From Phyllostachys edulis (taxonomy: Eukaryota; Streptophyta; Magnoliopsida; Poales; Poaceae): 64,000 nucleotides of DNA. Under the pieces are notes generated by a model. It did no database searches. It had not been told where the DNA came from and saw nothing but the letters and a program-made list of their open reading frames with translations. The DNA is taken from assembly GCA_036346405.1 (NCBI GenBank), contig CM070557.1, forward strand, positions 54,566,016-54,630,015. The letters run 5' to 3'. Within the stretch, counting starts at the first letter, position 1. Every line of letters begins with the position of its first letter. Positions 47,757 through 58,990 of this stretch are shown here, in pieces. The translations under genes were made by a program, and so were the position numbers.

Positions 47757-48975
47757 GGACATACCCAACCGAGACAAAATAGCGTTCAAGAGGGGAAAAT
47801 GAAGAAACACATAAGGAATGCGAACTGGCGAAACCATTTGTCAGCACCAAAAACGGAGACAACACAGAGGTAGATCTGTGCACAAAAGCAGAAAGAAAGA
47901 GCAACAAGAGCGAATCCCCAAAGCACGCTCAACCGACGGGGAAAAACCATAGGAAAGGGAAAGGAGAAGGCGGACAATTAGCGGCAGCAACCGAAGCGAA
48001 CTAAGCCACCGGGCAATGCTGGTAGTGGAAGCAGGGACGGTGGAGGGAAAGGGGGAAGCGAGGGCGGGGGGGGGGAGGCATTTTCGAGAAAGACGAAGGA
48101 GCTAGGGGGAGGAGGGCGACGAAGAAGGAGGGGCCGATGGGAAAAAGAGCAGCCGATGCAACCAAAGAATCCAGAGAGGAGCGTGGGCTGTGGGCGCGTG
48201 GCATCTTGCGTGGCGAACAGAGTGAAGCAGACAGTGGCACAGCGTGTGCGGAGGAAGGTTCAGGCCCGATCGGACTGCCGAGGATGGAGAAGCGTAAATC
48301 CGACGGCCAGGAAAAGCGGGGCAATGTAGCCACCTTATCTGAGCTTGAAGCTAGCCTCCTTTTATATAGATCGGACGTACCCAACCGAAACAAAATCACG
48401 TTCGAGAGGGAAAAATAAAGAAACACACAAGGAACGCGAACGGGCGAAACCATTTGTCAGCACCGAAAACGGAGACAACAAAGAGGTAGATCTGTGCACA
48501 AAAGCAGAAAGAAGGAGCAACAAGAGCGAATCCCAAAAGCATGCCCAATCGACGGGGAAAAACAATAGGAAAGGAGAAGGCAGACAATCAGTGGCAGCAA
48601 CCGAAGCGAACCAAGCCACCAGGCAATGCTGGTAGTGGAAGCAGGGACGGTGGAGGGAAAGGGGGAAGCGATGGCGAGGGAGGAGGCGTTTTCGGGAAAG
48701 ACAAAGGAGCTAGGGGGAGGAGGGCGGCAAAGAAGGAGGGGCTGATGGGAAAAAGAGGCCGATGCAATCGAAGAATCCAGAGAAGAGCGTGGGTTGTGGG
48801 CACGTGGCATCTTGCGTGGCGAACGGAGCAAAGCAGATAGTGGCGCAGCGCGTGCAGAAGAAGGTTCAGGCCTGATCAGATAGCCGAGAATGGAGAAGCG
48901 TAAATCCGACAGCCAGAAAAAGCGGGGCAGCGTAGCCACCTTATCTGATCTTGAAGAGGCTAGAAGGATAAGCAT
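47757..48975 (-). repeat. Tandem duplication of about 615 bp, promoter-like
   Basis: Copy 1 (47757-48371) and copy 2 (48372 to about 48975) align from ggac[a/g]tacccaaccgag through ggtagatctgtgcacaaaagc, agggacggtggagggaaag and ggagaagcgtaaatccgac to the end at cttatctga. The complement is CT-rich like a 5' UTR. Copy 1 ends at 48358-48368 with the complement of a TATA box (tatataaaag on the minus strand). No internal domain lies between the copies, so a tandem duplication is more likely than an LTR pair. Confidence 0.8.
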
Positions 48976-49163
48976 CTGCGATAAATTCCCGTGTTCCGGC
49001 AGAACCTTTAATCATACCCCGCCCTACCGGCCCAGTATAGCCCACAAGGAGCGTAGCCGGCGCGCCAACCGGGGCTCTTTAATCAAGTGACGATTCGTGC
49101 GGAACAAGAAACTGACACCACTCCGGAGTGCCGAGAACCAGACCCGAACCCGTCAAGCGCGTG

Positions 49164-49170
49164 TATATAT
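49164..49170 (+). promoter_or_regulatory. TATA box of the SKP1 gene
   Basis: tatatat, inside gcgtgtatatattcacagcc, lies 125 bp before the SKP1 start codon and leaves room for a leader of about 95 bases. Confidence 0.6.
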
Positions 49171-49294
49171 TCACAGCCACTGCGACCCCCTGAACCCCAC
49201 TCCGATCGAACCGGCTCGTGCCCCCCTCATCCACCGTGAGCGCTACCTTGCAAAAAGAAAAGTTAGGATTTCGTCAGGCGAGTGAGCGAGAGCG

Positions 49295-49873
49295 ATGGCG
49301 GCAGAGAAGGGAGAGGGAGCGATTTGGGTGGCAGCGGAGAAGGCGGCGGAGGGCAGCAAGATGATCGTCCTCCTGAGCTCGGACGGCGTGGAGTTCGAGT
49401 TGTCCGAGGAGGCGGCGAGGCTCTCCAAGACCATCGGCCACATGATCGAGGACGACTGCGCCAGCGACACCATCCCGCTCCCCAACGTCGCCGCCAAGGC
49501 CCTCGCCATGGCCATCGAGTACTGCAACAAGCACGTCCAGGTCGCTCCCGCCGCCAACAACAACTCCGACCCCAGCTCCGGCGCCGCGACCAGCAGCAGC
49601 AGCAACCCCACCCCCGTCGCGACCGAGGACGATCTCAAGAAGTGGGACGAGGACTTCGTCAACATTGAGCAGGGCCCCCTCTTCAACCTGATCCTCGCCG
49701 CCAACTACCTCGAGATCAAGGGCCTCCTCGACATCACCTGCCAGAAGGTCGCCGACATGATCAAGGGCAAGACCCCCCAGCAGATCCGCGAGACCTTCAA
49801 CATCGTCAACGACTTCACCGAGGAGGAGGAGGAGGAGATCCGCAAGGAGAACGCCTGGGCCTTCGAGGACTAG
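49295..49873 (+). CDS. SKP1-like protein (SCF ubiquitin ligase adaptor)
   Basis: A single-exon gene of 192 codons, strongly GC-ending. SKP1 bridges CUL1 and an F-box protein in nuclear and cytosolic SCF E3 ligases. The N-terminal POZ-like fold starts at residue 22 (KMIVLLSSDGVEFEL) and contains TIGHMIEDDC (46-55) and IPLPNVAAKAL, with YCNKHVQ near 77-83. A low-complexity linker (about 88-108, Asn/Ser/Pro) follows. The C-terminal F-box-binding half has WDEDFVN, LFNLILAANYLEIKGLLD and GKTPQQIRETFNI, and ends ENAWAFED (the family usually ends WAFE). Length and motifs match plant SKP1/ASK proteins. The first 21 residues (MAAEKGEG...) are an extension common in grass paralogues. The first ATG was chosen; no in-frame upstream ATG precedes it. 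Grasses carry many SKP1 paralogues, so the exact orthologue is open. The reading frame is intact. Confidence 0.93.
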   Translation: MAAEKGEGAIWVAAEKAAEGSKMIVLLSSDGVEFELSEEAARLSKTIGHMIEDDCASDTIPLPNVAAKALAMAIEYCNKHVQVAPAANNNSDPSSGAATSSSSNPTPVATEDDLKKWDEDFVNIEQGPLFNLILAANYLEIKGLLDITCQKVADMIKGKTPQQIRETFNIVNDFTEEEEEEIRKENAWAFED

Positions 49874-51695
49874 AAGAAGCCCTCCTCTCCAAGCCGTTGC
49901 TGCGATTTACACCTCACTTAGATCTGCCGGCCTAGCGGTGTTAGTTTGCTCTCTTAATCTCCTTGTGTCGTAATGGTTGCTGCTCTTTAGTTGTCCCCGG
50001 TAGATTCAGATCGAATCGGCTCGTCGAATTGTTTACCTTTTCGTGCATCGATCCTGCCCAAGAAGAACAGAACCGGATGTGTTCATGAGAGTTTTGAACT
50101 GCTTGCTTGCATGAAGTGAATATTTTACCCCAAATTGGCTGTCGTGTCTACTTAATTCCATGCAATTAGTCGTATTATATGATTGCTCTGTCTCTGTCTC
50201 TATCTCTATCTAGTATTGTGGTTATGCTTATTGGCATGCATGTGGGTCATATGGGCTTTTTATCCAAATGATTTGGTTGCAAATTCTTTTTGTTGTGGGT
50301 GTAGTGGTTCAAGTACAGATCAAATAAGATCTTTTCTTGTTCAGATATTGGCATTGAGTTTGATTTGGACTAGCCATATTATGCTTGGATTCCAATAGCA
50401 TCAGGGTAATTTTGAGTTTGAGACTAGCCATATTATGATTGGTCTCCAATATGAATCGAACATAGAGAGAACAGGATACATGTGAAGAGTAAGCTCAGAC
50501 GCGGCATTTCGTTTCAGAGGTGCATGGTTTGATCTCCTATCTAATGTGTTGTTTGGTTTACACAATTACCTAGATGTGTTCTGCATTCTTCGCCAGCAGT
50601 ACTCCAGATGAGTTATTGCAACGTGTCAATACCGGTGTTGGCTGGTGCTTTGGAAAATAAATATGATTCGTACTGTGCTTTGCTGCTGCTGCTGCTGCTG
50701 TGTTGCATTTAACATTAATAATTCATGCGGTTGTTGTACTCATGCAAACACGTTTGATTTTTGGCTCTGTGTTTCCTGAGTTTGCCGACTGTCGTTCATA
50801 ATTGAAGCCTTTAAGATTCATAATTCATGCGGAATGTGCAATTTCACTCGTCATTATGTGGTGGCTGCGGCATGCTTGGTACTTTAGATTGTCATCCCAA
50901 TGTTAAACGCTCTGCACTAATGTTTTTTTATACAGAACGCTCTGCATAAATAGGAACAGAGCACTGTCACTCGGTCGATTGGGCCGAATAAAAGTAGATT
51001 TAGGTCGGACTGCTAGGACCAAGCAAGCCCAGGAAGAAGCTAGCAAAGTTCGAAAATTTCGGTTTGTTTTAATATCTGGCCCATAGAAGAAGCACTTGTT
51101 TCAGAACACCCAGCCGAACACTTCGGCTGTTTACAGAGGAATCATCGTGCTACCAGAAAAACAAAACAGAGGAACCATGGGCATAAAGAGGCGTTAATTA
51201 AGCCTAGATAGCTAATGATCGAAGTCTAATGTTGTTGGCGCCAGCTGCAGAAGCAACGATGATTGGCAGAGAGGTTGCTAGAGGGATTCCCAGGCCTAAA
51301 ATCTGAGAGTAGTTTGAATTTCAGAAGGGAAGTTTTCGATTTGCAAATTTGCTAATGATCTAGATTCCTTTATTTATAATTGACATGTTGTTGTTGTAAT
51401 CCTGGCAGAAGCTTAAATTTTCTTTGCCATCTCATGTTTTATCATCATTCGGTACAACACTTATCCCTATGCCAGTATGGCTTTACCAACTTATTCTGAA
51501 GAGGCCCATGCCCATACTGTACAACCACACATAAATCAGATGGAATTCAGAGTTTCGGACAACAGTAGGCAAGGCACGAGCACAGCAAAAAATGAACAAT
51601 AGCAGAAAAAGGTCTCTCTCCAAAGAGTCACTAAATTACGGCACAGTGCGCATACACATCGTAGTAATTCATGAACTAAATCATGTGACAGCTCT
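49874..51695. other. SKP1 3' UTR and intergenic DNA
   Basis: The first 250-300 bases look like 3' UTR. A tct/atct-rich microsatellite lies near 50188-50212 and a (tgc)n run at about 50684-50701. No other gene or transposon border is recognised up to the 3' end of the LTPG gene. Confidence 0.5.
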
Positions 51696-53344
51696 TCAGA
51701 GGAAATAGTAAGATAGCAGAGGTGCCGCCACGGCGGCTAGGACGACGGTTGCCGAGATCGGAGATCGGGTTGCTGCCGACTTCGGTGAGCCTGGTGTTGA
51801 TCCGGAAGATGGTGAAGGTGCTGCAAGATGGATTCAGAGTAAGGAGATGACCAAGTAAATATCAGCAGATAGAGGCAGGAACCAACAATTCTTCAGTTCA
51901 GCATTTCAGGTATTGACTCGTTGAGCTTTCAGACCAGACAACTTATCATCAGATATTGAAACTCAGCTTTCAGATCACACAGATGATCCATAAAACAGAT
52001 TACTGTACACAAGTCGCGTCTTGTAGCATGTGGCACATCCTATCACTTAATGAAGGTCGCAATTGGCGCTTTACGTCATTAGTGGCAGCTGCAATTCTAG
52101 GCTGTGTCATCCATCAGAATGTTTGGTCAATTTTTTTGTGGGACTGCAAAATTTGACTGCCATCTACGACGGAAATTTAGCACGCCATTGACCACCTGTA
52201 GCAGAACCACTATCACAGTACAGCTTTCTAGGAGTAAAGTAATGACTCTAACGACTGACTCGCAATATTCCAATGCCAAAGTAGTGAGGAAGGAAGGATC
52301 AGTATTCAGTCATCTCCTATGCTTTTGGCTTGGAGAAGATATTTCAGATTACATGTCTTGGTCCTATATTAATTATTAATTGAGTTTTTCACATGCAGAT
52401 CACAGTCAAGATAATACTAGTACAAAGTAATTTCCTGTATGGTCCATCATTCATCATTCTTGAGGACCACTTTCTTTTGAGGGCTCTCTTTAGGACCATT
52501 TTGCTGCTAAGAAAACGTTGCTGTTAACTAACTCCCAGGGAGTGACAACTTCACCCCTTTCTTTTTTCTAAACTCGAGAGAAAAACGCGCAGATAGAGAT
52601 AAATTGACCATGGCTCTTCGTTTTTCAGTCACTCAGATTCAAACATGTATGGATCAAATTCATTCAATTTAGGTAAAAACAGATCGACAAGAACAATAAG
52701 AAAGGGATTCACGATTTTGCAAACTATGAACAGGAAAGAGAGGAGCATTACCTTCAGTAGGGGGGGCGCCGGGCAATTTAACTGCAAGAAGTAAAAAATT
52801 AAATCAAACCAACTTAATATATCTAGAACCAAACAAACAAAGGAAAAAATCGTAGAAATTTTATCCTCCATAAACACCCTAAAAGAAAGAGAGAAGAGTG
52901 AAAAGATACAGAGAATAAGAACATGCAAGAACCGCATAAGCGAAGGTACTCATTCTGGTGCCCTGTTCATCTAAAAAAGCAGAGGTACTCACTGTGGCAC
53001 TTGCTCAAGGCGGCTGGGTCGCCGCCGCAGGCGGCGGGGAGGCCGGCGGCGCGGGTGAGGTTGATCGGGATGCCGTAGTTCTGCCCGAAGGCGTCGCAGA
53101 GGCAGCTGACGGTGGCCGGGCTGCTCAACGCGCTCTTCACGCCGGTGCAGCACTCCTTGGGCGGCTTGCTCTGCTGGTTGCTGATGTACGGCAGACAGCC
53201 GGCCAGCCCCGTCAAGGCCGACCCGCAGTCCGCCGACGGCCCCGGCGCCGCCGTCGGCGCCGGCGCCTGCGACGCCGCGCCGGCCGCCAGCGCGAGGACA
53301 GCCACGACGACGGCGGTCACGTACGCGGAGGTCGGGCGCGGCAT
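51696..53344 (-). CDS. GPI-anchored non-specific lipid-transfer protein (LTPG-like)
   Basis: Three exons on the minus strand (53344-52993, 52781-52752, 51820-51696) with GT/AG borders make 168 codons. The N-terminus (MPRPTSAYV then a Val/Ala/Leu-rich run to about residue 26) is a secretion signal. The eight-cysteine LTP domain follows from about residue 40: C near ADC, C in LAGCLPY, CC in KECCTGV, CLC in SCLCDAF, then AACGG and KCH, giving the C-C-CC-CxC-C-C pattern. A Ser/Pro/Gly-rich stretch (APSPSSGSTPGSP) precedes a hydrophobic tail (TVVLAAVAAPLLSYYFL) that acts as a GPI signal. Such proteins carry cuticular lipids at the outer face of the plasma membrane. The 30-base middle exon is unusually short, but its phase and splice sites fit and it adds only IKLPGAPPTE. 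The gene looks intact. Confidence 0.9.
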
Positions 53345-54196
53345 GGTTGTTGGCGAGCTAGCAATGTGCAAGCTGCGCTACAGGTGGCGAGAGGGGTGTG
53401 GAGTGCGCGACCGCGCGCTGTAGTGGGCAGCTTTTAACGTGGCGGAGACTTCGCCGAGGGCGGCGAGATATTATTGGGTGGACGTCGTTATCGTGTGCGT
53501 ACGCACAGGGATGCGGTTAGTTGCTGGTGTTGGTCGGTGCGGTATTCAATGGTGCGAGTAGAAGCTGTCCCAGAACTAATTACTGATCTCATTTTGAAAT
53601 TCATACTAGTACTGATTCATATTAACGGTTTCCTACGAATCATATGATACAGCTGCATATTGGAATGTTTTTTTTTGAAGGTCCCGTTTGAAAGTTGAAA
53701 TGCGGGATTTTGCAAGGTTTCAATGCAAGTTTATGAAGTTATACCCTTTTTACCTGTCCTGTATTTTGCTTGCGATCGAGAGGACTTCTGGGCGGTGAAG
53801 TCCGGGGTGTAGGCACGTGAGGTCGTTCGATTCCTACCTAAGCAGGGTGAAGAAAAAAAAACCATTCTAAAAAGGGAAAGAAAATGAAAAAATGAGATGG
53901 AGTGCGTGCTCTCTTGTAGCTACATTCGGCTAGTAGATTGCCAGATTACATGATCAGTAATAACAACATGTGCTATTCTAAATTCCGCAGTTCGTTGTTA
54001 ATTTGTTTTATCGGCACATATATACCTGGTAAATTTAAACGCGCCTAGCTGTTGCAATGCATGTGAAGCTACCATTTTTTCCTAAACATTTGCAACTGCG
54101 ACAGCCCGGGTGTTGCCAGCCAAAATTCGGTGTTTGCATGCAAGGATGGTGCCATCTGCCATGTGATCTTCCCGGCTGCAGCTGCACATGCTCCAG
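53345..54196. other. LTPG upstream region
   Basis: The LTPG promoter lies at the left. The best TATA-like word on the minus strand is the complement of cttttaac near 53431, which is weak. The rest is AT-rich DNA ending at the target duplication of the Mutator-like element. No gene is seen. Confidence 0.45.
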
Positions 54197-55117
54197 GATT
54201 TTTAAAAAAATAATATTAATTTAAAAGATAATTACAAAAATAAATAGTCGATTTTTTTATATATAAATATAGGTGTCCATCGCCAATTGAAGTAACGATA
54301 TTAACCTATTTACTGACTGTCGCCGGTCCAACTACCTGACAGGAAACCGCGGGTTCCAACTGGCGATAGGACAGTGGCTATATAAACCCCCAAAAATTAG
54401 GGGGGGGAATCATTTTAATTCCGAAAAAATTTAGTTGTATTAGATAAATTTAGTTGTACTGTTGTTTGATGTAGTACATCATTTTAGCTGTGTGTAGTAC
54501 GCCATTAGATAATTTTGCTAATGCCAAAAATACTTTTTAAATCAGGAAAATAGAAGGACACATCTAAAAATAAAAAGATACCTATTAAAAATACGTAAAA
54601 ATTGCAGAGTAGCTAAATATGGTATGTTAATCCCAACTTAATTTTTGTTTCCATTTGTGCATGGTAAATATTCTGTTAATGCTAAAAATACTTTTAGAAC
54701 TAGGAAAATAGCTAGACACCTCTAAAAATTATCTAAGAAATCCAGAGTCGGTACATAGGGTATATAGAGATTAATTAAAATATTGTGAATTTTTTTTTGT
54801 TTCTATTTTTGCACGGTAAATATTTTATAAATGCTGGAGACACTTTCCAAACAAGGAAAGTAGTAGGATACATATTAATATATATATAAATTGAAGAGTA
54901 GTTAAATAGGGTCTGTAGAGCAGAGCTTAATCAAAATAATCCCAACTTAATTTTGTTTTCCAATTGTGCACGTTAAATATTGGACGTGGCGTGTGGGTCC
55001 TCGCGGCACTGTGCTAGGAGTACCCCGACACAGTTCGCAAGTCAACATGGAACACTCACGTCTGGTTGTTTATTTCAAACTCCACTAGTCACTAACGACA
55101 ATTTTCTCTAGCAGGTT

Positions 55118-58100
55118 ATGAGTACCACCCGTACACGTGACACGAGTACGCAGAGCCGTCCACTACCTTCGTGCACCAAGGTATGCCTGTCTTGTTTACA
55201 CACATGCACAACATATTATCTCAGTATGTTCGCCATGTTTACATGCATAACTTACTATTTCATAGCTCGTGCACCCCTTTGGGAGGAGCAGCTGGTGTCG
55301 CACGAGCAGTCACACTCCAGGGACTACGTTTTCAACCTGGGTGGTTGAAGAATCTAGACCCGCCATTATGTGTTAATGGAGTATTTTGATGATTAATGAC
55401 AAATCCATTTGTGAGACTAACATGTTTATTGATATACCTATTGTTTAGTCTCAGTTAGATATAAAGGTGAAAATCAAAGAGGTATGCATTCGTCATTATA
55501 TTCTTATATCTTGTTGCATTCATTGGATCCAAAATATAGGTTGAACTCCACAAAAAATCTAACTTGAATACGTGTATATGTTTTTATTACATATTTGTGT
55601 ATGCACACATTTAGGGGGAGTTCACTCTATGTTTTGTGGTTTCATTAGTATTGATCCATATTTCTTATCTACAAATATTAAGGATCTTTACTTTGAAATA
55701 TATCATATGAGTATACAAAACTTGTGTAGTTTATACATACTTATATTTATCCTCATTCAATTATTTGTAATTGAAGTGGTTGTCATCAATTACCAAAGAG
55801 GGAAAGATTGAAGTATCTTGTCCCACCATTATGAGTTAATGGTATGTTGTGATAATTAGTGACAATCACATTGTGGAACTAATGTTTTCCATGAGTTGGT
55901 GAAATAGGTTATGTTCCATGATGTTGAAGACTTTGGATGACTTCATGAGTTGATCGTCATCAAGTCAAAACTCGGGATGAAGGAAATCATCATGTGTTGA
56001 TGATGTTCAAGCCAAGATCCCGAAGTGGAGAAGATCATCATGTGTTGATGATATTGAAGTCAAGAGCTTGGAGTAAAGGATGCATCATGTGTTGATGTGT
56101 ATCAAGATCTCTAAGAAGAAATGATCATGAGTTGATCATCAAGTCAAAAGAGTGCATCATGGGTTGATGCATGTTCAAGTTAAGAACCCGGACTTGAAGT
56201 GAAGATGAGCGTCATCAAGCTTCAAAAGAATGTGCAAGGCAAAGTTATGACTAGTTAGGGCTAAGGATGTGTTCCTAGTCTTTTACCGGTCTTGGTGTTT
56301 GGATGGAAGACCGGATTGCTAGTATATGTTGCCGTACTATTAAGAGGGGTCTTGACTAGTAGCTTGAGTTAGTCATGTGTTGATAGCTCATTGTGTTTGC
56401 TCTAGCTCTTGTTAGCATGTTGCTTATATTTGCGAATGTGTTTTACAAATAGTTGAGATTCATGCATAATCCTTGTAGCATGTGATTTTAGTTTGCGAAT
56501 GTGTTTTGCAAATGGTTTAAGTCCATGTACCTTATTCTTTGTGGCATTGATTCTAAAAGTTGGCAAATGTGTTTTGCAACTTGTTGAGAATCTTGTCTTT
56601 AACCTTTGTTTGCATCAATTGTCAATTGTCAAATGTGTTTTGCAATTGAGTTTGTTGTTGGATGCAAACTACTGTTTTCTCACGAAAAACAGTAGTACCG
56701 GCGTGTTGTCTGCGGTACTACCGCTCAGTGGTACGACCGGCTCGCTTTGCGGTACGACCACTTCTCGGTCGTTCTAATTCCTAGATGGCTGTACGTTTTT
56801 TTCCAGAGAGCACCCTTTTGGCTCTTTTGAGAAAGCAGTAATCATATAGTGAAAGTGGTACGACCTCGTGAGTAATACCGCATGTTGGTTGGCGGTAGTA
56901 CCACATCGCTTTTTCAACAGCTAGTTCAGAGCGCTGTGTGCGGCTAATTCGACTATTGAACCGTTGAGCGGTAATACCGGCCGTTGAACGGCGGTAGTAC
57001 CGTTTTTGCTGATTTTTCAGCAGTTTGCTCTCCAACGTCTAGTTTTTGTGTGTGGGCTATATATACCCACCTTGGCTGGTTGAGGGTAGGTTGCTGGTGC
57101 TGTTGCATATTCTATTGAGCTAGTGCAAGCCCTCTCATCTCTTTTGTGCATGTGTTGCACTTAGTGAGCTTGGAGTGCATACCCTAAGTGCATGTGTTGC
57201 CTTAGGTAGTAGATTGTGTATCCATTGAGCTAAGATACTTGATTAGTTTAAGTGAGAGTCTTAGACTTGTTACTCTTGGTGTTTGCCGACACCTAGACAG
57301 CGTGGAGGCGTCGTGGTCCGGTGATATTCTCAAAGAAGCTTGTGAGAAGGCCCGATGGTTGTGAGTGGTTTGGTGCTCGCCATCTCCGGAGTGGAGGAAA
57401 GAGCAATCCTAGTGGATCGAGGTGTTGGTTCGGTTTGGAACCGGTCCAAGTGGTTAGACTTACCTCAGAGGTGTTTGGATTAATTCGTGGAGCTGGTCTA
57501 ATTGATTTCGGGCTTACCTCAATGTGGATTAGGGGAGATCGGCAAGTCTCCGATCACTATGGTAAAACATCATCGTGTCTTTGTGGTTTGTTCTTGTGCT
57601 TTACTATTGCAATTTACATTTCCTATATTAAATTGCTTACTTGTTTGTGTATGATTATTATCCTTTATATAGTCTCATTTTGTTGGTGCACTTAGTAAAG
57701 ACTAGTTGATTTAGGCTTTAATTGTGCAAAATCGAATTGATTTATAATTCTGCATAAAACTCGGTTTTAGCCAAAGAAGTTTTTAAAACCGCCTATTCAC
57801 CCCCCTCTAGTCGGCCTCCTCGATCTTACAGTGGTGGTGGTCCTTCGCGTGGTGATAGCAGCCAGGTCTCCATGGGGGGCTTCATAACTATACGGTGCGC
57901 CTGGAGTGACCCAGCCGACGTAGGATCCTCTCGCAACACCACCCTAGGCTACTCGCGCTGGTAGGGTGCCTCGGTCGCTTGAGCCTTTGACCTACTCGTA
58001 CCAGCGCCTGCAGCAGCCCTGGACGAGGCCAGGAGCCACACGTGGGGTACACCCCAAGAGGGGCCACGAGTAGATACCTGTTGTTGTAAATATCAGTCAT
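55118..58100 (+). pseudogene. Gene-like segment in the MULE, split by a solo LTR
   Basis: An exon from the ATG at 55118 (MSTTRTRDTSTQSRPLPSC) can be spliced at accaag/gtatgcc to a segment starting after cat ag near 55264. That segment reads APLWEEQLVSHEQSHSRDYV then FNLGG and is cut by the solo LTR at 55345. After the LTR the frame continues with GGPSRGDSSQVSMGGF and stops soon. I do not know the family. It may be a captured host gene or an accessory ORF of the element. Confidence 0.4.
55346..57830 (+). mobile_element. Solo LTR (Copia-like) nested in the MULE
   Basis: The 2485-bp unit begins tgaagaatctag and ends cctcctcgatcttaca, bounded by gtggt at 55341-55345 and 57831-57835. Its 3' part has the cacccccctctagtcggcct end shared by the other SIRE-style LTRs here. 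An internal diverged direct repeat is visible: ccgccattatgtgttaatgg near 55360 and ccaccattatgagttaatgg near 55822. No internal retroviral domain is present. It inserted after the MULE because the MULE ends and duplication enclose it. Confidence 0.87.
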
Positions 58101-58149
58101 GCCTTGTAAATATAAATTTCTGTACAACTTACATTATGGTAGTGTCATC

Positions 58150-58620
58150 TTCTGGTACTATTTGTTCTTGTGTCCACGGGTAACCACACGAGGGAGTCAG
58201 CATCGCGACACCCCTCCGTTTCGGACCTTAAGGACCGCAGTGGGTCACGCCACATGCTACCACTTTTGTCGACCGACATGACACACACTTCGATGCTACC
58301 TTTCCGCACTGAAAAGACCATACTATGCCACGTCTCCTTATTAGACCGAAAAGACGGCACCCGGTCATGCTACACACTGCCACTTGTGCAAACCGAGATG
58401 ACGACACACTTCGATGCTGTCCTATCACACCGAAAAAACTACACTCCGCCACACCACCTTTTCAGGCCGAAAAGACCTCACCCTGTCACGCCGCACACTG
58501 CAACTTTTGCAGATCGAGTTGACAACACACTGCGACACTACCTTACCAGACCGACAAGACCAAACTATGCCACACCACCTTTTTAGATCGAAAAGACCAC
58601 ACTCCGCCATGCCCCCCTTT
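58150..58620 (+). repeat. Repeats upstream of an ORF in the MULE
   Basis: Four to five diverged units of about 110-120 bp share tcacgccacactgccacttttgca-like, cgacatgacacacttcgatg and accgaaaagaccacac words. They end 20 bp before a TATA-like ttataaaagg (58640-58649), so they may be promoter repeats. Confidence 0.65.
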
Positions 58621-58729
58621 TTAGACCGAAATATCTCATTATAAAAGGAGGGAAGAGAGTTGCAGAATAACACTACACCACCACACCCAACACTTCACCA
58701 AAGCTTGGTTTACACAACTGAGGAAGGAG

Positions 58730-58990
58730 ATGTCGGATTCGTTGGCGAACTTCTATGCAAATATCTCGTGGAAGCGCAAAGTGGCCTACCGAGAGGGCTA
58801 AACCCTACCCAGATTGTTCTATGAAGGTTGTGCCAAGACCATCAGAGTTCCCATGCCCGCAATGTGTGTGCGAAGAACCGGCTAAGATCATCTAGTCCAC
58901 ACACCCAACGACGGGCGCCCTGGCGTACTACACGTGCAGTCATCACCTCGTAAGCGAATCTTGCACACATGTAGATTTTCCACATCTTAC
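58730..58990 (+). pseudogene. GRF-like zinc finger ORF, decayed
   Basis: The ATG at 58730 opens MSDSLANFYANISWKRKVAY and stops at a TAA at 58799. Continuing frames give LFYEGCAKTIRVPMP. After a shift they give PCPQC..CEEP, a TAG, then TTGALAYYTC. The spacing CPxC...(A/Y)YYTC resembles GRF-type zinc fingers found in many grass mobile-element proteins. The family assignment is an inference from pattern only; the ORF cannot be expressed whole. Confidence 0.4.

Noticed and set aside
47757..48975. LTR pair of a miniature retroelement
   Set aside because: The copies abut without primer site, polypurine tract or internal part, and no target duplication was found; tandem duplication explains the pattern better.
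49243..49704. Minus-strand and alternate-frame ORFs over SKP1
   Set aside because: They are shadows of the SKP1 reading frame caused by its strong GC third-position bias.
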